This document shows, in pieces, positions 18,989 through 29,002 of a stretch of 64,000 nucleotides of DNA. Both the position numbers and the translations under genes were made by a program. Numbering within the stretch: position 1 is the first letter of the stretch; each line of letters begins with the position of its first letter. This DNA comes from Fundidesulfovibrio terrae (GTDB taxonomy: Bacteria; Desulfobacterota; Desulfovibrionia; Desulfovibrionales; Desulfovibrionaceae). The DNA lies in the NCBI RefSeq assembly GCF_022808915.1, contig NZ_JAKZFS010000001.1, positions 1,318,644 to 1,382,643 of the forward strand, given 5' to 3'. Under the pieces are notes generated by a model. That model was given only the letters and a program-made list of their open reading frames with translations, did no database searches and was not told where the DNA came from.

Positions 18989-19836
18989 GGGAGGATCGCG
19001 CCGGCAGGCACCAACGGCCCCCTCAGGCGCGCTCCGGACCCGAAACGGGCCCGGGGGGCGGCTTTGCGGGCAGGCCCAAGCGCAGCCTCGGACAGAACTT
19101 CCTCACCGACCCCAACGTGGCCCGCAAGATCGTCGCGGCGCTACGCATCGAGCCAGGGGACACGGTGGTGGAGATCGGCCCCGGCCGGGGCGCGCTCACC
19201 GAGCATCTGATGGAGTCCGGGGCCGGGCGGGTGATCGCCCTGGAGAAGGACTCGGAGCTGGCCCCGGAGCTTCCCCGGCGCTTCCCCGGCCTGGCCGTGG
19301 TCAACGCGGACGCCCTGGCGTTTCCCTGGGGGCGCCTGGACCGGCTTCCCCGCGTGCGCGTCGTGGGCAACCTGCCTTACAACGTGGCCTCCCCGCTCAT
19401 GTGGGACATCGCCTCGCTCAGCACCGGGTTCGCCCGGGCGGTGTTCATGGTGCAGCTGGAGGTGGCCGAACGCATCGTGGCCGTGCCCCGCACCAAGGAC
19501 TACGGGGGCTTAAGCGTCTGGTTGCAGAGTTTCGTCACGGCCGAGAAGCTCTTCAAGGTGGGGCCGCAGGTGTTCACGCCCAGGCCCAAGGTGGATTCGG
19601 CGGTGGTGTCGTTTACGCCCAAGCCGATTTCCGAGCGGCCCGTCCAGCCGGAACGGTTCGCACGGCTGATCAAGCGCCTCTTCGGCATGCGCCGCAAGCA
19701 GCTGGGGCGCATACTGGGTCCGGATTTATCGGATGACGCAAGGCGGTATCTGGAAAGTGAAAATCTGGGGGCGTCCAGCCGCCCGGAGGAACTCCGTCCT
19801 GATGTTATGTATAAACTTTTGAAATATTTTGTTTAA
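18985..19836 (+). CDS. rsmA: 16S rRNA (adenine1518-N6/adenine1519-N6)-dimethyltransferase
   Basis: A 283-residue KsgA/RsmA methyltransferase that dimethylates two adjacent adenines in the 3' hairpin of 16S rRNA late in 30S assembly. Diagnostic motifs: KRSLGQNFLTD near residue 32, the SAM loop EIGPGRGALTE, and the catalytic NLPY at 129-132. The GTG start overlaps the metY stop (GTGA); the first 30 residues are a basic, glycine/proline-rich extension, so an internal start cannot be fully excluded. It is the last gene of the metY unit. Confidence 0.93.
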   Translation: MREDRAGRHQRPPQARSGPETGPGGGFAGRPKRSLGQNFLTDPNVARKIVAALRIEPGDTVVEIGPGRGALTEHLMESGAGRVIALEKDSELAPELPRRFPGLAVVNADALAFPWGRLDRLPRVRVVGNLPYNVASPLMWDIASLSTGFARAVFMVQLEVAERIVAVPRTKDYGGLSVWLQSFVTAEKLFKVGPQVFTPRPKVDSAVVSFTPKPISERPVQPERFARLIKRLFGMRRKQLGRILGPDLSDDARRYLESENLGASSRPEELRPDVMYKLLKYFV

Positions 19837-19934
19837 AACGTCATGCGGCCGGATTGCGGCGCAGGTGCCGAAAACTGGAAAAATCCTCGGAGTCCGCAAA
19901 AATAGGGCGTTCCCGCTAGACATTGGCCTTTGAT

Positions 19935-19943
19935 TGCTATAAG
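19935..19943 (+). promoter_or_regulatory. Extended -10 promoter candidate for the HU gene
   Basis: TGCTATAAG (TGn extension plus TATAAG) lies about 140 bp before the HU start, with TAGACA at 19917-19922 as a short-spaced -35-like box. This implies a 5' leader of roughly 130 nt. The 245-bp gap holds nothing else I can name. Confidence 0.4.
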
Positions 19944-20081
19944 CGTGAGCCGACTTCCGCGAAGTATGTGCTCATGGGATCATCGGGCGCGTACGTTTGT
20001 GGTTTTACGAGTTAATTTCGAGCGAGCAAGTCTCGATGCGCCGTGGGCGCATCGCAACAGAACCCGAGGAGGAGAGGACAG

Positions 20082-20354
20082 ATGACGAAGGCTGACCTGG
20101 TTGTTAAAATTGCTGAGAAGGCCGGTATCACCAAGGCCAACGCCGAACGCGCCCTGAACGCCTTCCTGGAGGCTGTTGAGGGTACCCTGGTTTCCGACGG
20201 CAAGCTGACCCTGACCGGCTTCGGCACCTTCCTGGTGGAAGAGCGCCAGGCCCGCACCGGCCGCAATCCCCGCACCGGCGCTGAAATCAAGATTCCCGCC
20301 TCCAAGGTGGTGAAGTTCCGCCCCGGCAAGCTGCTGAAGGACTCCGTAAAGTAG
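20082..20354 (+). CDS. HU family DNA-binding protein
   Basis: A complete 90-residue HU/IHF-type histone-like protein: N-terminal helices, GFGTF turn and the DNA-contacting arm with the conserved RTGRNPRTG motif followed by IPASKVVKFRPGK. It bends and compacts DNA as a dimer. The ATG at 20082 has a strong purine-rich ribosome site (GAGGAGGAGAGG, 20066-20076). Upstream in-frame codons are not needed. A strong terminator at 20518 ends the transcript, leaving about 160 nt of 3' untranslated sequence. Confidence 0.95.
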   Translation: MTKADLVVKIAEKAGITKANAERALNAFLEAVEGTLVSDGKLTLTGFGTFLVEERQARTGRNPRTGAEIKIPASKVVKFRPGKLLKDSVK

Positions 20355-20517
20355 TTTCGGGAGGACTCTCCATGCCGCCTTGCGCGGTGTGATCTCCTCC
20401 TCTGCTTCAACAAGAGCGTTTTGTCTGTCCGGTCCAGGGTGTGCCTGGCGCGGAGGCTGCGGGAACCAGCCTGCACGGATCACAGGCGAGCAAACTCACG
20501 GAAGCAGGATCGTTGAA

Positions 20518-20552
20518 GACCGCCCGGCCTGAGCCGGGCGGTCTTTTTTTTT
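20518..20552 (+). terminator. Strong Rho-independent terminator after HU
   Basis: Perfect 11-bp stem GACCGCCCGGC / GCCGGGCGGTC with a CTGA loop followed by nine T residues. Confidence 0.92.
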
Positions 20553-20573
20553 GCCCGCCGGGGAAAATAGTTC

Positions 20574-20602
20574 TTGAACCCGTTCGTCACTCGGGCTATC
20601 AG
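20574..20602 (+). promoter_or_regulatory. Sigma-70 promoter candidate for the rpsU operon
   Basis: TTGAAC (20574-20579), a 17-bp spacer and TATCAG (20597-20602), placed between the HU terminator and rpsU. It would give a leader of about 70 nt. Confidence 0.5.
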
Positions 20603-20678
20603 AACTTTCTTTTCGCCAGCGAGAAATTTTTTCGGGCGTCCGGCTCAAGCGGCCGGACCGGAAGAGGGGGTGATCTCT

Positions 20679-20879
20679 TTGCCCGGTGTTTACCTTGAAG
20701 AATCCGACAACTTCGACATCTCCCTGCGTCGTTTCAAGAAGCAGGTTGAGAAGGCCGGTGTTCTCTCTGAGCTGAAGAAGCGTCAGCACTACGAGAAGCC
20801 GAGCGTCATGCGCAAGAAGAAGAAGGCTGCGGCTCGCAAGCGTCTGCTCAAGAAAATGCGCAAAATCAATCAGATGTAA
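20679..20879 (+). CDS. rpsU: 30S ribosomal protein bS21, TTG start
   Basis: A 66-residue bS21 with the conserved lysine/arginine-rich tail (MRKKKKAAARKRLLKK). The family normally begins M-P-G-V-Y-L-, and the codon in that place is TTG at 20679. GAGGGGGTGATC just upstream closely matches the anti-Shine-Dalgarno complement over about ten bases, supporting this rare start. An in-frame GTG at 20670 lies inside that ribosome site and is unlikely. First gene of an expanded macromolecular synthesis operon; its TAA shares one base with the next ATG. Confidence 0.92.
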   Translation: MPGVYLEESDNFDISLRRFKKQVEKAGVLSELKKRQHYEKPSVMRKKKKAAARKRLLKKMRKINQM

Positions 20880-21322
20880 TGACACTCCAAGAACAGATCG
20901 AAAAAGACTTTCTGGTCGCCTACAAGGCCAAGGAAGAGGTTCGGGTGGCCGTCTTGAGAATGCTCAAGACGGCCGCCAAGAACCGCCAGGTGGAGCTTTT
21001 GCGCCCTCTCGCCGACGAGGAGGTACTTGAGGTCATCGCCCGGCAGGTCAAGCAGCGCCAGGAGTCCATCGAACAATTCCGCCTAGCGGGCCGGGGCGAG
21101 ATGGCCGACCGCGAGGCGGCCGAAATGGCCGTGCTCAAGGGCTATCTCCCCACGCAACTCTCGCCCGAGGAAACCGCCGCCGCCGTGGACGCCGCCATCG
21201 CGGAAACCGGAGCCTCCTCTGCCAAGGAGATGGGCAAGGTGATGCAGGCGGTCATGGCCAAGCACAAGGGCCGCATCGACGGCAAGGTCGTCAACGAGCT
21301 GGTCAGGCAGAGGCTCGGCTAG
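20879..21322 (+). CDS. GatB/YqeY domain-containing protein
   Basis: A 147-residue YqeY-type helical protein, the stand-alone form of the tail domain of amidotransferase subunit GatB. The family is widespread and often sits beside rpsU and dnaG; a role in tRNA amidation or tRNA binding is assumed from the domain. The sequence shows the N-terminal helical domain and the C-terminal GatB tail motif (KEMGKVMQAVMAKHKGRIDGK). The ATG overlaps the rpsU stop by one base, implying translational coupling. Confidence 0.9.
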   Translation: MTLQEQIEKDFLVAYKAKEEVRVAVLRMLKTAAKNRQVELLRPLADEEVLEVIARQVKQRQESIEQFRLAGRGEMADREAAEMAVLKGYLPTQLSPEETAAAVDAAIAETGASSAKEMGKVMQAVMAKHKGRIDGKVVNELVRQRLG

Positions 21323-21563
21323 TGTTCCCGGCGGGCGGACCGTTCACCGGTTCGCGGGGAGTTGCCGGGCCGCGAGGCTTTTGCTGCTCCCGTGCCGGTT
21401 TCTTTCTCCTTCCGGGGGCCGCGCGCCCGTCGCTTGGGCGAAAAAGCCGCTCTGAAACGTCTCCTGAACGTCGCGATCGTGGCATGGCTCCCGGACCAAT
21501 CTTTCCCGCAACCGCTTCCCGCAATTCAGCTTGCGCGCGCAAAGCGCGCCCCTAAGGCCAGCC

Positions 21564-23936
21564 ATGCATTCCCGCGCCCTTGTCCAGCTTGAGTTTCCCA
21601 AGGTGCTGGCCCATCTGTCCAGACTCGCCGCAAGCGAACCCGGAGCCGAGGCATGCCTGGCGGTGGCACCCATGGAGAGCGCCGCGCTCCTGGCCCGCGC
21701 CCAGGAGCTCCTGCGTCAGGCCGTGGCCTGCGTTTCGGACACGGGACTGCGCATTGTCGCCTTCCCCGGTCTCGAGGGGGTGTTCCACTACCTTGCCCAG
21801 GCCCAGCGCACCCTGGACGCCGATGGCCTGTGGGCCGTGCGCGAGGTGCTCGAGGCCGCGCGTACCCTGCGCGAACATTTCGAGGGAAGCGAGACCAGCC
21901 GTTGGCCCTTGCTGGCCGAATCGGTCATGGGCTGCCCCTGGCCCGAGCGCCTGTTCCCGGCCCTCAAGCGTTGCCTGGCCAAGGACGGCGGGCTGCGGGA
22001 CGAATCGAGCCCTGAGCTCTTCTCGGTGCGCCAGGAGATCCGCCGCATCCACCAGCGCTGCACCTCGCAGGTGAAGGATTTCGTCGCCAAGGAGGGCCTC
22101 GCGGCCTTCCTCCAGGACGACTACATGACCATCTCCTCGGACCGCTACGTGCTGCCCCTCAAGACCAACTTCAAGGGGCGCATCCAGGGCATCATCCACG
22201 ACTACTCCCAGACCGGCGAGACCTGCTACGTGGAGCCCATGTTCCTGGTGGAGGTCAACAACCGCCTGCAGGAACTCAAACGCGAGGAGCGCGAGGAAGA
22301 ACTCAAGGTCCTCAAGTACCTCACGGGTCTGGCCCGGGACGAGGAGGACGCCCTGCGCGGCGCCTACCATCTCATGGTGGACACCGACGTGCTCCTGGCC
22401 AAGGCTTCCCTGGCCGGACTGTTGGAGGGGTACGTGCCGGACGTGGGCGGGGAGGGCTCCGTGGAACTCTTCGCGGCCCGTCATCCCCTGCTGGCCCTGT
22501 CCGAGCCCGGCAAGGCCCGCCCGGTGGACGTGCTTCTGAAACCTGACCAGCGGGCGCTGATCATCAGCGGGGCCAACGCCGCAGGCAAGACCGTGTGCCT
22601 GAAGACGCTTGGGCTCACGGCGGTCATGGCCCTGGCCGGACTGCCCGTGGCCGCGCGCGAAGGCAGCCGCCTGCCCTTCTGGAAGGACGTCTACGTTTTC
22701 ATGGGCGACGAGCAGAGCCTGGAGGACCACCTCTCCACCTTCACCGCCCAGATCAGCCACTTAAGCGGCGTCTGGGGCAAGCTCGGGCCGCACTGCCTGG
22801 TGCTCCTGGACGAGTTCGGCGCGGGCACCGACCCGGCCCAGGGCGCGGCCCTGGCCCAGGCCGTGGTGGACAAGCTTCTGGAGAAGGGCGTGTTCGCGGC
22901 CGCGGCCACGCACTTCCCGGCGCTCAAGGCATACGGCCTCACCAAGCCCGGGGCGCGCTCGGCCTCCATGCTCTTCGACCCCAGGTCCAAGAAGCCGCTC
23001 TACGTGCTGGCCTACGACCAGGTGGGCGCGTCCGTCGCCTTGGACGTGGCCCGTGATTGCGGTCTGGCCGAAGAAGTGCTGGACCAAGCCCAGAAGTACC
23101 TGCTCATGGGCGGCGAGGACTCGGCCCGGCTGTTCGAGCGCTTAAACGAGCTTGCGCTCGAGCGTGAGCTGGAGCTTCGCGAGCTGGCCAAGGAAAAGCT
23201 CAAGCTGGAGGAGCGTCGCCGCAAGCTGGCCGAGAGCTTCGAAAAGGAGCGCAAGAAGCTCCTGGACGACCTGGCCGCCAAGGCGCGCACCATCCTGCGC
23301 CAGGCCGAGCAGGAGAAGATCGGGCGCAAGCAGGCCCTCAAGGAACTGGCCGAGACGCGCAAGTCGGTTGAGAAGCTCGGGCCGGAAACCGCCCCCGAGG
23401 CGCCCCAGGCTCCGGCCTTCTCCTGGGAAGACCTGAAGGCCGGCGGGCGCGTGCGCCTCAAGGGCTGGGACAAGGCCGGAACCGTGCTGGAGAAGGACGA
23501 GAAGCGCCGCTCCCTCAAGGTGGACATGGGGGGCGTCAGCCTCTGGGCCGCCTTCGAGGATGTGGCCCCGGCCTTCGGGGCGGGCGCCTCCCCGGCCAAG
23601 GCCTCTGGCGCATCCTCACTTTCGGGCGCGGCTTCGGGCAGGCACGGTGTATCCGTAGCCGCATCTGCGTCCGCCGCCAGCGCCCCCTTGGGGCCGTCCA
23701 TGGTGCTGGACCTGCGGGGCATGCGCGCCGACGCGGCCCTGGCCGATCTGGCCAGCTTCCTGGACAAGGCCATCCTGCGCGGCGTCTCCAGCCTGGAGAT
23801 CGTGCACGGGCGCGGCACCGGGGCGCTTCGGCGCGAGGTGCACGCCTTCCTGAAGGATTTTCCCTCCGTGGCCTCGTTCGAGCTGGCCCCCGAGGACCGG
23901 GGCGGAGACGGCATGACCATGGTCGAATTGAAATAA
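21564..23936 (+). CDS. mutS2: Endonuclease MutS2
   Basis: A 790-residue MutS2. Walker A GANAAGKT is at 336-343, followed by the MutS ATPase core (DEFGAGTDPAQGAAL) and a long charged coiled coil (about 530-620). After a low-complexity Ala/Ser/Gly linker (about 680-710) comes the C-terminal Smr nuclease domain (713-790, LDLRGMRADAAL and HGRGTGALR). It lacks the mismatch-recognition domain of MutS1. Proposed roles are suppression of homeologous recombination and, in Bacillus, rescue of collided ribosomes by splitting. The ATG at 21564 has AAGG at 21554-21557; an upstream in-frame start is less likely. It sits inside the rpsU-dnaG-rpoD operon. Confidence 0.94.
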   Translation: MHSRALVQLEFPKVLAHLSRLAASEPGAEACLAVAPMESAALLARAQELLRQAVACVSDTGLRIVAFPGLEGVFHYLAQAQRTLDADGLWAVREVLEAARTLREHFEGSETSRWPLLAESVMGCPWPERLFPALKRCLAKDGGLRDESSPELFSVRQEIRRIHQRCTSQVKDFVAKEGLAAFLQDDYMTISSDRYVLPLKTNFKGRIQGIIHDYSQTGETCYVEPMFLVEVNNRLQELKREEREEELKVLKYLTGLARDEEDALRGAYHLMVDTDVLLAKASLAGLLEGYVPDVGGEGSVELFAARHPLLALSEPGKARPVDVLLKPDQRALIISGANAAGKTVCLKTLGLTAVMALAGLPVAAREGSRLPFWKDVYVFMGDEQSLEDHLSTFTAQISHLSGVWGKLGPHCLVLLDEFGAGTDPAQGAALAQAVVDKLLEKGVFAAAATHFPALKAYGLTKPGARSASMLFDPRSKKPLYVLAYDQVGASVALDVARDCGLAEEVLDQAQKYLLMGGEDSARLFERLNELALERELELRELAKEKLKLEERRRKLAESFEKERKKLLDDLAAKARTILRQAEQEKIGRKQALKELAETRKSVEKLGPETAPEAPQAPAFSWEDLKAGGRVRLKGWDKAGTVLEKDEKRRSLKVDMGGVSLWAAFEDVAPAFGAGASPAKASGASSLSGAASGRHGVSVAASASAASAPLGPSMVLDLRGMRADAALADLASFLDKAILRGVSSLEIVHGRGTGALRREVHAFLKDFPSVASFELAPEDRGGDGMTMVELK

Positions 23937-24006
23937 ATCGGGCCGCCGGGGCTTGCCCCCGGCGAATGCGGACTTAACTTGAGCGCAACCCGAACCCTGG
24001 CGGATC

Positions 24007-25730
24007 ATGAAGAACGATCCCAGGGCCATACAGGCCCTCAAGTCCCGGCTGAACATCGCCGACGTGGTGAAGCGCTATCTTGCGCTCAAGCCCGCCGGAG
24101 CGCGGCTCGTGGGCCTGTGTCCGTTTCATAACGAGAAGACCGGATCGTTTAGCGTCAGTCCCGAAAAGGGGGTCTTCTATTGTTTCGGGTGTCAGGCCTC
24201 CGGTGATGTGATAGACTTCTACTGCCGTATCAATGGCCTGGACTTTCGAGAGGGTTTGGAGCAATTGGCTCGTGAGGCAGGTATCGCCCTGGCCGAATTC
24301 AAGCCCGATCCCCAGGAGGACAAACGGCGCCGGCAGCGCCAGGCGGCCGCGGACATGCACACCCTGGCCCGGGATTTTTTCCGGGACTGCCTGAGGGGAA
24401 ACGCGGGAGCCAAGGCTCGCGCCTACCTGGACCGGCGCGGCGTAACCCCTGAGATGGCTGAGCGTTTCCAACTGGGATACGCCCCTGACGATTTTCACGG
24501 CCTGGAGCGTTATCTGGGCTCGAAGGGGTTCAAGTCCTTCGACGCCGTGGCCGCCGGGCTCCTGGTCCAGGGCGACGACGGGCGCGTGTGGGACCGCTTC
24601 CGGGGACGGCTGATGTTCCCCATCCACGAGGTCTCCGGCAAGGTGGTGGCCTTCGGCGGGCGGGTCATGGGCGAGGGCGAGCCCAAATATTTGAACAGCT
24701 CCGATTCGGTGGTCTACAAGAAGGGAGAACACCTTTTCGGGCTGCACCAGGCGCGGGCCAACCTGGCGCGCGCGGGCAGGGCGCTCATCACCGAGGGCTA
24801 CCTGGACGTGATCGCCTTGCACCAGCACGGCTTCACCGAAGCCGTCGGGGTGCTGGGCACGGCGCTCACCCCGCAGCAGGTGAAGCGCCTGACCGGCTTC
24901 ACCCGGCAGGTGACCCTGGTGTTCGACGGCGACGCCGCCGGAGAGAAGGCGGCGCTCAGGAGCGCCCAGATGCTTCTCTCCCAGGGGGCCGAGTGCCGGG
25001 TGGTGCTTTTGCCCCAGGGCGAGGATGCCGACAGCATCCTGAAGTCCGGCGGTCACGAGGCATTCCAGGGATTCCTGGACGCCTCCCGCGAGGGACTCGA
25101 TTTCTGCCTGTCCGCCGTGCGCCGCGCGCGCTCCTCGAAAGAGGTGGTGGACTGGGCGCTTGAATTTTTGGACGGTCTGGACTCCGATGGGGTCAAGGCC
25201 GTCATGCTCACCCGGCTGGCCCACGGGCTCGGGGTGGGGGAGCATGAACTGCGCAGCCTGGCCGCCACTCGCGCCAAGGGGCATTCCGGCTTTCGTGCCG
25301 CGAGCCCCGCGCCATCAAGAGCGAAACCAGCGAGCATCGAGGCCAAGAAGGACGCGCAGGTTCTGGAGTTCGCCATCCGTTGCCCGGGGTACATCCCTGA
25401 GCTGGAGAAGGTGAACATTTTCGAGACCCTGGCCACGGAACGGGCCAGGGCCTTTTGGCGTCTCCTCGCCCGGTTCGGACAGTACGACGTGCTGCCCTAC
25501 CTGGACGAACGCCAGAAGAGCTTCTGGGGACAGTGCGCCAGCAAGGACCCTCTGTCCGAGGACGAGGCGAGAAGCTGGTGGGAGGACATAACGGCCCACG
25601 CCGGACGCGTGTGGGCCGATGGACGCAAGCGCGAACTTATTGAAGCCATGCGCTTGGCGCGGGAACAGGGCGACTCCGTCGAGGAGAAACGCCTCATGGC
25701 GGCATTCAGCGAGCTTGTGGGGAGGAATCA

Positions 25731-25734
<4 letters not shown>
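24007..25734 (+). CDS. dnaG: DNA primase
   Basis: A 575-residue DnaG that makes RNA primers at the replication fork. The N-terminal CHC2 zinc finger has ligands Cys38, His41, Cys59 and Cys62. The Toprim catalytic core shows Glu263 (TEGYLD) and Asp307/Asp309 ([11 protein letters not shown]). The C-terminal third is a helicase-binding-like helical domain after a polar linker. Its TGA overlaps the GTG start of rpoD. The 70 bp upstream contain a GC-rich hairpin (around 23943-23964) without a T-tract, which could tune read-through from mutS2. Confidence 0.96.
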
Positions 25735-27503
<1,769 letters not shown>

Positions 27504-27533
27504 GCTCTAGAGAGTTAGGCCGCAGGGGGAGAT

Positions 27534-27611
27534 GCCTCCGGCGGCCAAAGGGGCGAGCCCCTTTGGAATCCCGAAATGAAAGCGCCGGGCGGTGTCACCG
27601 CCCGGCGCTTT
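27534..27611 (+). repeat. 78-bp two-hairpin repeat, copy 1 (after rpoD)
   Basis: Begins GCCTCCGGCGGCC and contains hairpin 1 (CCAAAGGGG / CCCCTTTGG) and hairpin 2 (AAAGCGCCGGGCGG / CCGCCCGGCGCTTT). Apart from the first hairpin's tip and one loop base, it is identical to copy 2 at 28249. Hairpin 2 doubles as a terminator. Confidence 0.9.
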
Positions 27612-27616
27612 TTGTT
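27579..27616 (+). terminator. Rho-independent terminator after rpoD
   Basis: A 14-bp perfect stem with loop TGTCA, followed by a T-rich tract; it is hairpin 2 of repeat copy 1. Confidence 0.85.
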
Positions 27617-27702
27617 TGCATACGCTATGATTGTTCCTGCCTGTGGGCTAAGAGGGTAATCCCCGGGAGAGCCGGTTGGAGATACCCGGGGAAGGAGGCG
27701 GC

Positions 27703-28185
27703 ATGCAAAACATTCAAAACATCACCCCCTGTCTGTGGTTCGACGGCCAAGCCGAGGAGGCTGCGCATTTCTACACGTCGGTCTTCAAAAAATCGAAAAT
27801 CGAGGAGGTTCTGCTCTACGGTGAGGCGGGCCCGGGCGAGAAGGGCTCCGTTCTGACCGTCACGTTCTCCCTGAACGGGCAGCAGTTCGTCGCCCTGAAT
27901 GGCGGCCCGGAGTATCACTTCACCCCGGCGGTGTCGTTCATGGTGCCCTGCGATACCCAGGAGGAGATCGACCACTATTGGACGCGCTTCCTCGAGGGCG
28001 GCGCGCCCGTGCAGTGCGGCTGGCTTACGGACAAATTCGGCGTGTCGTGGCAGATATTCCCCAGGATTCTGCCTGCCATGCTTCAGGACAAGGACGCCAA
28101 AAAGGCCGACAGCGTCATGCGGGCCATGATGGGGATGGTCAAGCTGGACCTCGCCCAGCTCAGGCTTGCCTACGAGCAGGCGTGA
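27703..28185 (+). CDS. VOC / PhnB-like glyoxalase-fold protein
   Basis: A 160-residue protein of the VOC superfamily, PhnB/3-demethylubiquinone-methyltransferase-like branch: ITPCLWFDGQAEEAAHFYTS at the start, FSLNGQQFVALNGGP in the middle and the FGVSWQIFPRILPAML motif near the end. Members bind a metal or small substrate in a paired beta-alpha-beta fold; most have no known reaction. The ATG at 27703 has AAGGAGG at 27692-27698. It is isolated between two copies of a 78-bp repeat, each containing a terminator, so it is probably a single-gene unit, possibly moved together with the repeats. Confidence 0.88.
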   Translation: MQNIQNITPCLWFDGQAEEAAHFYTSVFKKSKIEEVLLYGEAGPGEKGSVLTVTFSLNGQQFVALNGGPEYHFTPAVSFMVPCDTQEEIDHYWTRFLEGGAPVQCGWLTDKFGVSWQIFPRILPAMLQDKDAKKADSVMRAMMGMVKLDLAQLRLAYEQA

Positions 28186-28248
28186 CCGGCGGCTGCGGAG
28201 GCGCACTGCGGGGATGAGCCACGCGAGCTGGGCCGACGGGAGGGAGAA

Positions 28249-28326
28249 GCCTCCGGCGGCCAAAGGGCTATCGCCCTTTGGAATCCCGAAATGAAAGCGC
28301 CGGGCGGTGTCGCCGCCCGGCGCTTT
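28249..28326 (+). repeat. 78-bp two-hairpin repeat, copy 2 (after the VOC gene)
   Basis: The same length and order as copy 1. Hairpin 1 here is CCAAAGGGC / GCCCTTTGG: the ninth pair is C-G instead of copy 1's G-C, a compensatory change. Hairpin 2 is identical in its stem. Confidence 0.9.
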
Positions 28327-28332
28327 GTTTTT
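28294..28332 (+). terminator. Rho-independent terminator after the VOC gene
   Basis: A 14-bp perfect stem with loop TGTCG, followed by GTTTTT; it is hairpin 2 of repeat copy 2. Confidence 0.82.
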
Positions 28333-28346
28333 CAATGTGAGACAGG

Positions 28347-28531
28347 CTACCGCTCCCCTCTCCGAAACTGGTCCTGCAAATCCCGAACGTCTTTCGGAGG
28401 AAGCATCCGCATCTTGAGCCCGGCGAACAGCCACGCTGCCCTGCGTTCCAGCGGCCAGGTGGCGTACTCCTTCACCATCTCCGGGTCCGGCTCGTGGTAG
28501 AAACCGACGGTCGGCTTTTTTCGTCGCTCAT
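28347..28531 (-). pseudogene. Small hypothetical gene, probably frameshifted at a homopolymer
   Basis: The leftward frame ending at 28347 encodes a sensible small protein (KPTVGFYHEPDPEMVKEY, then WPLERRAAWLFAGLKMR and a short charged tail), reminiscent of a widespread family of about 60 residues often seen beside mobile genes. The only start with a good ribosome site (GGGGGA before the ATG at 28531-28529) is one frame off and opens M-S-D-E-K. One extra A in the A6 run (T6 at 28516-28521 on the + strand) would join the two parts into a protein of about 62 residues. Either a real frameshift or a sequencing or assembly error. The alternative is a TTG start at 28601 with no ribosome site. Confidence 0.45.
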
Positions 28532-28697
28532 GAACCGTCCCCCAGCTTGCGCAGCGCCTCGACTCCGCGAAAGTGATAGCGCCCAGTCGCTCTTCCGACA
28601 AGGCCGTGTCCGCGCGTCATGTAACTCCCACTCCGCGCCCGCCGACCTCCTTGTGAACCGGCCGGGCTCGCCTGGCCCCACACCCTGGAGGAATTCG

Positions 28698-28976
28698 ATG
28701 CGACACCGCCTTTTCGCTTCCGCCCTGATGCTCATGCTCGGCCTCGCGGCCACGAGCGCCTTCGCCCAGACCCCCGACAGGCACCCCTTCTTCGACAAGA
28801 TGGACGCCAACAAGGACGGCTTCCTCACCAAGGACGAAGTCCAGGCGCGCTTCCCCAAGTTCACCGACGAGATGTTCAAGCAGGCCGACGTGAACGGAGA
28901 CGGCAAGCTGACCGTCGCGGAGTGGCAGGCTTTCGTGAAGGGCCGCCGCGCGGCCAGGCAGGGCGCGGGAATGTAG
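28698..28976 (+). CDS. Exported EF-hand calcium-binding protein
   Basis: A 92-residue protein with a clear signal peptide (cleavage after about residue 21, SAFA before QTP) and two EF-hand loops, DANKDGFLTKDE and DVNGDGKLTVAE, both with the expected acidic positions and glycine. It is thus a periplasmic calvin-like or calerythrin-like calcium-binding protein; its partner is unknown. The ATG at 28698 has GGAGG at 28687-28691. It converges with the thiF-like gene, whose stop lies 26 bp away. Confidence 0.88.
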   Translation: MRHRLFASALMLMLGLAATSAFAQTPDRHPFFDKMDANKDGFLTKDEVQARFPKFTDEMFKQADVNGDGKLTVAEWQAFVKGRRAARQGAGM

Positions 28977-29002
28977 CGAGGATCGCGGCTGAGGACACGC
29001 CG

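Noticed and set aside
20355-20517. Possible small RNA or tRNA-like segment after HU
   Set aside because: No cloverleaf or known RNA core could be traced; best explained as the 3' untranslated part before the HU terminator.
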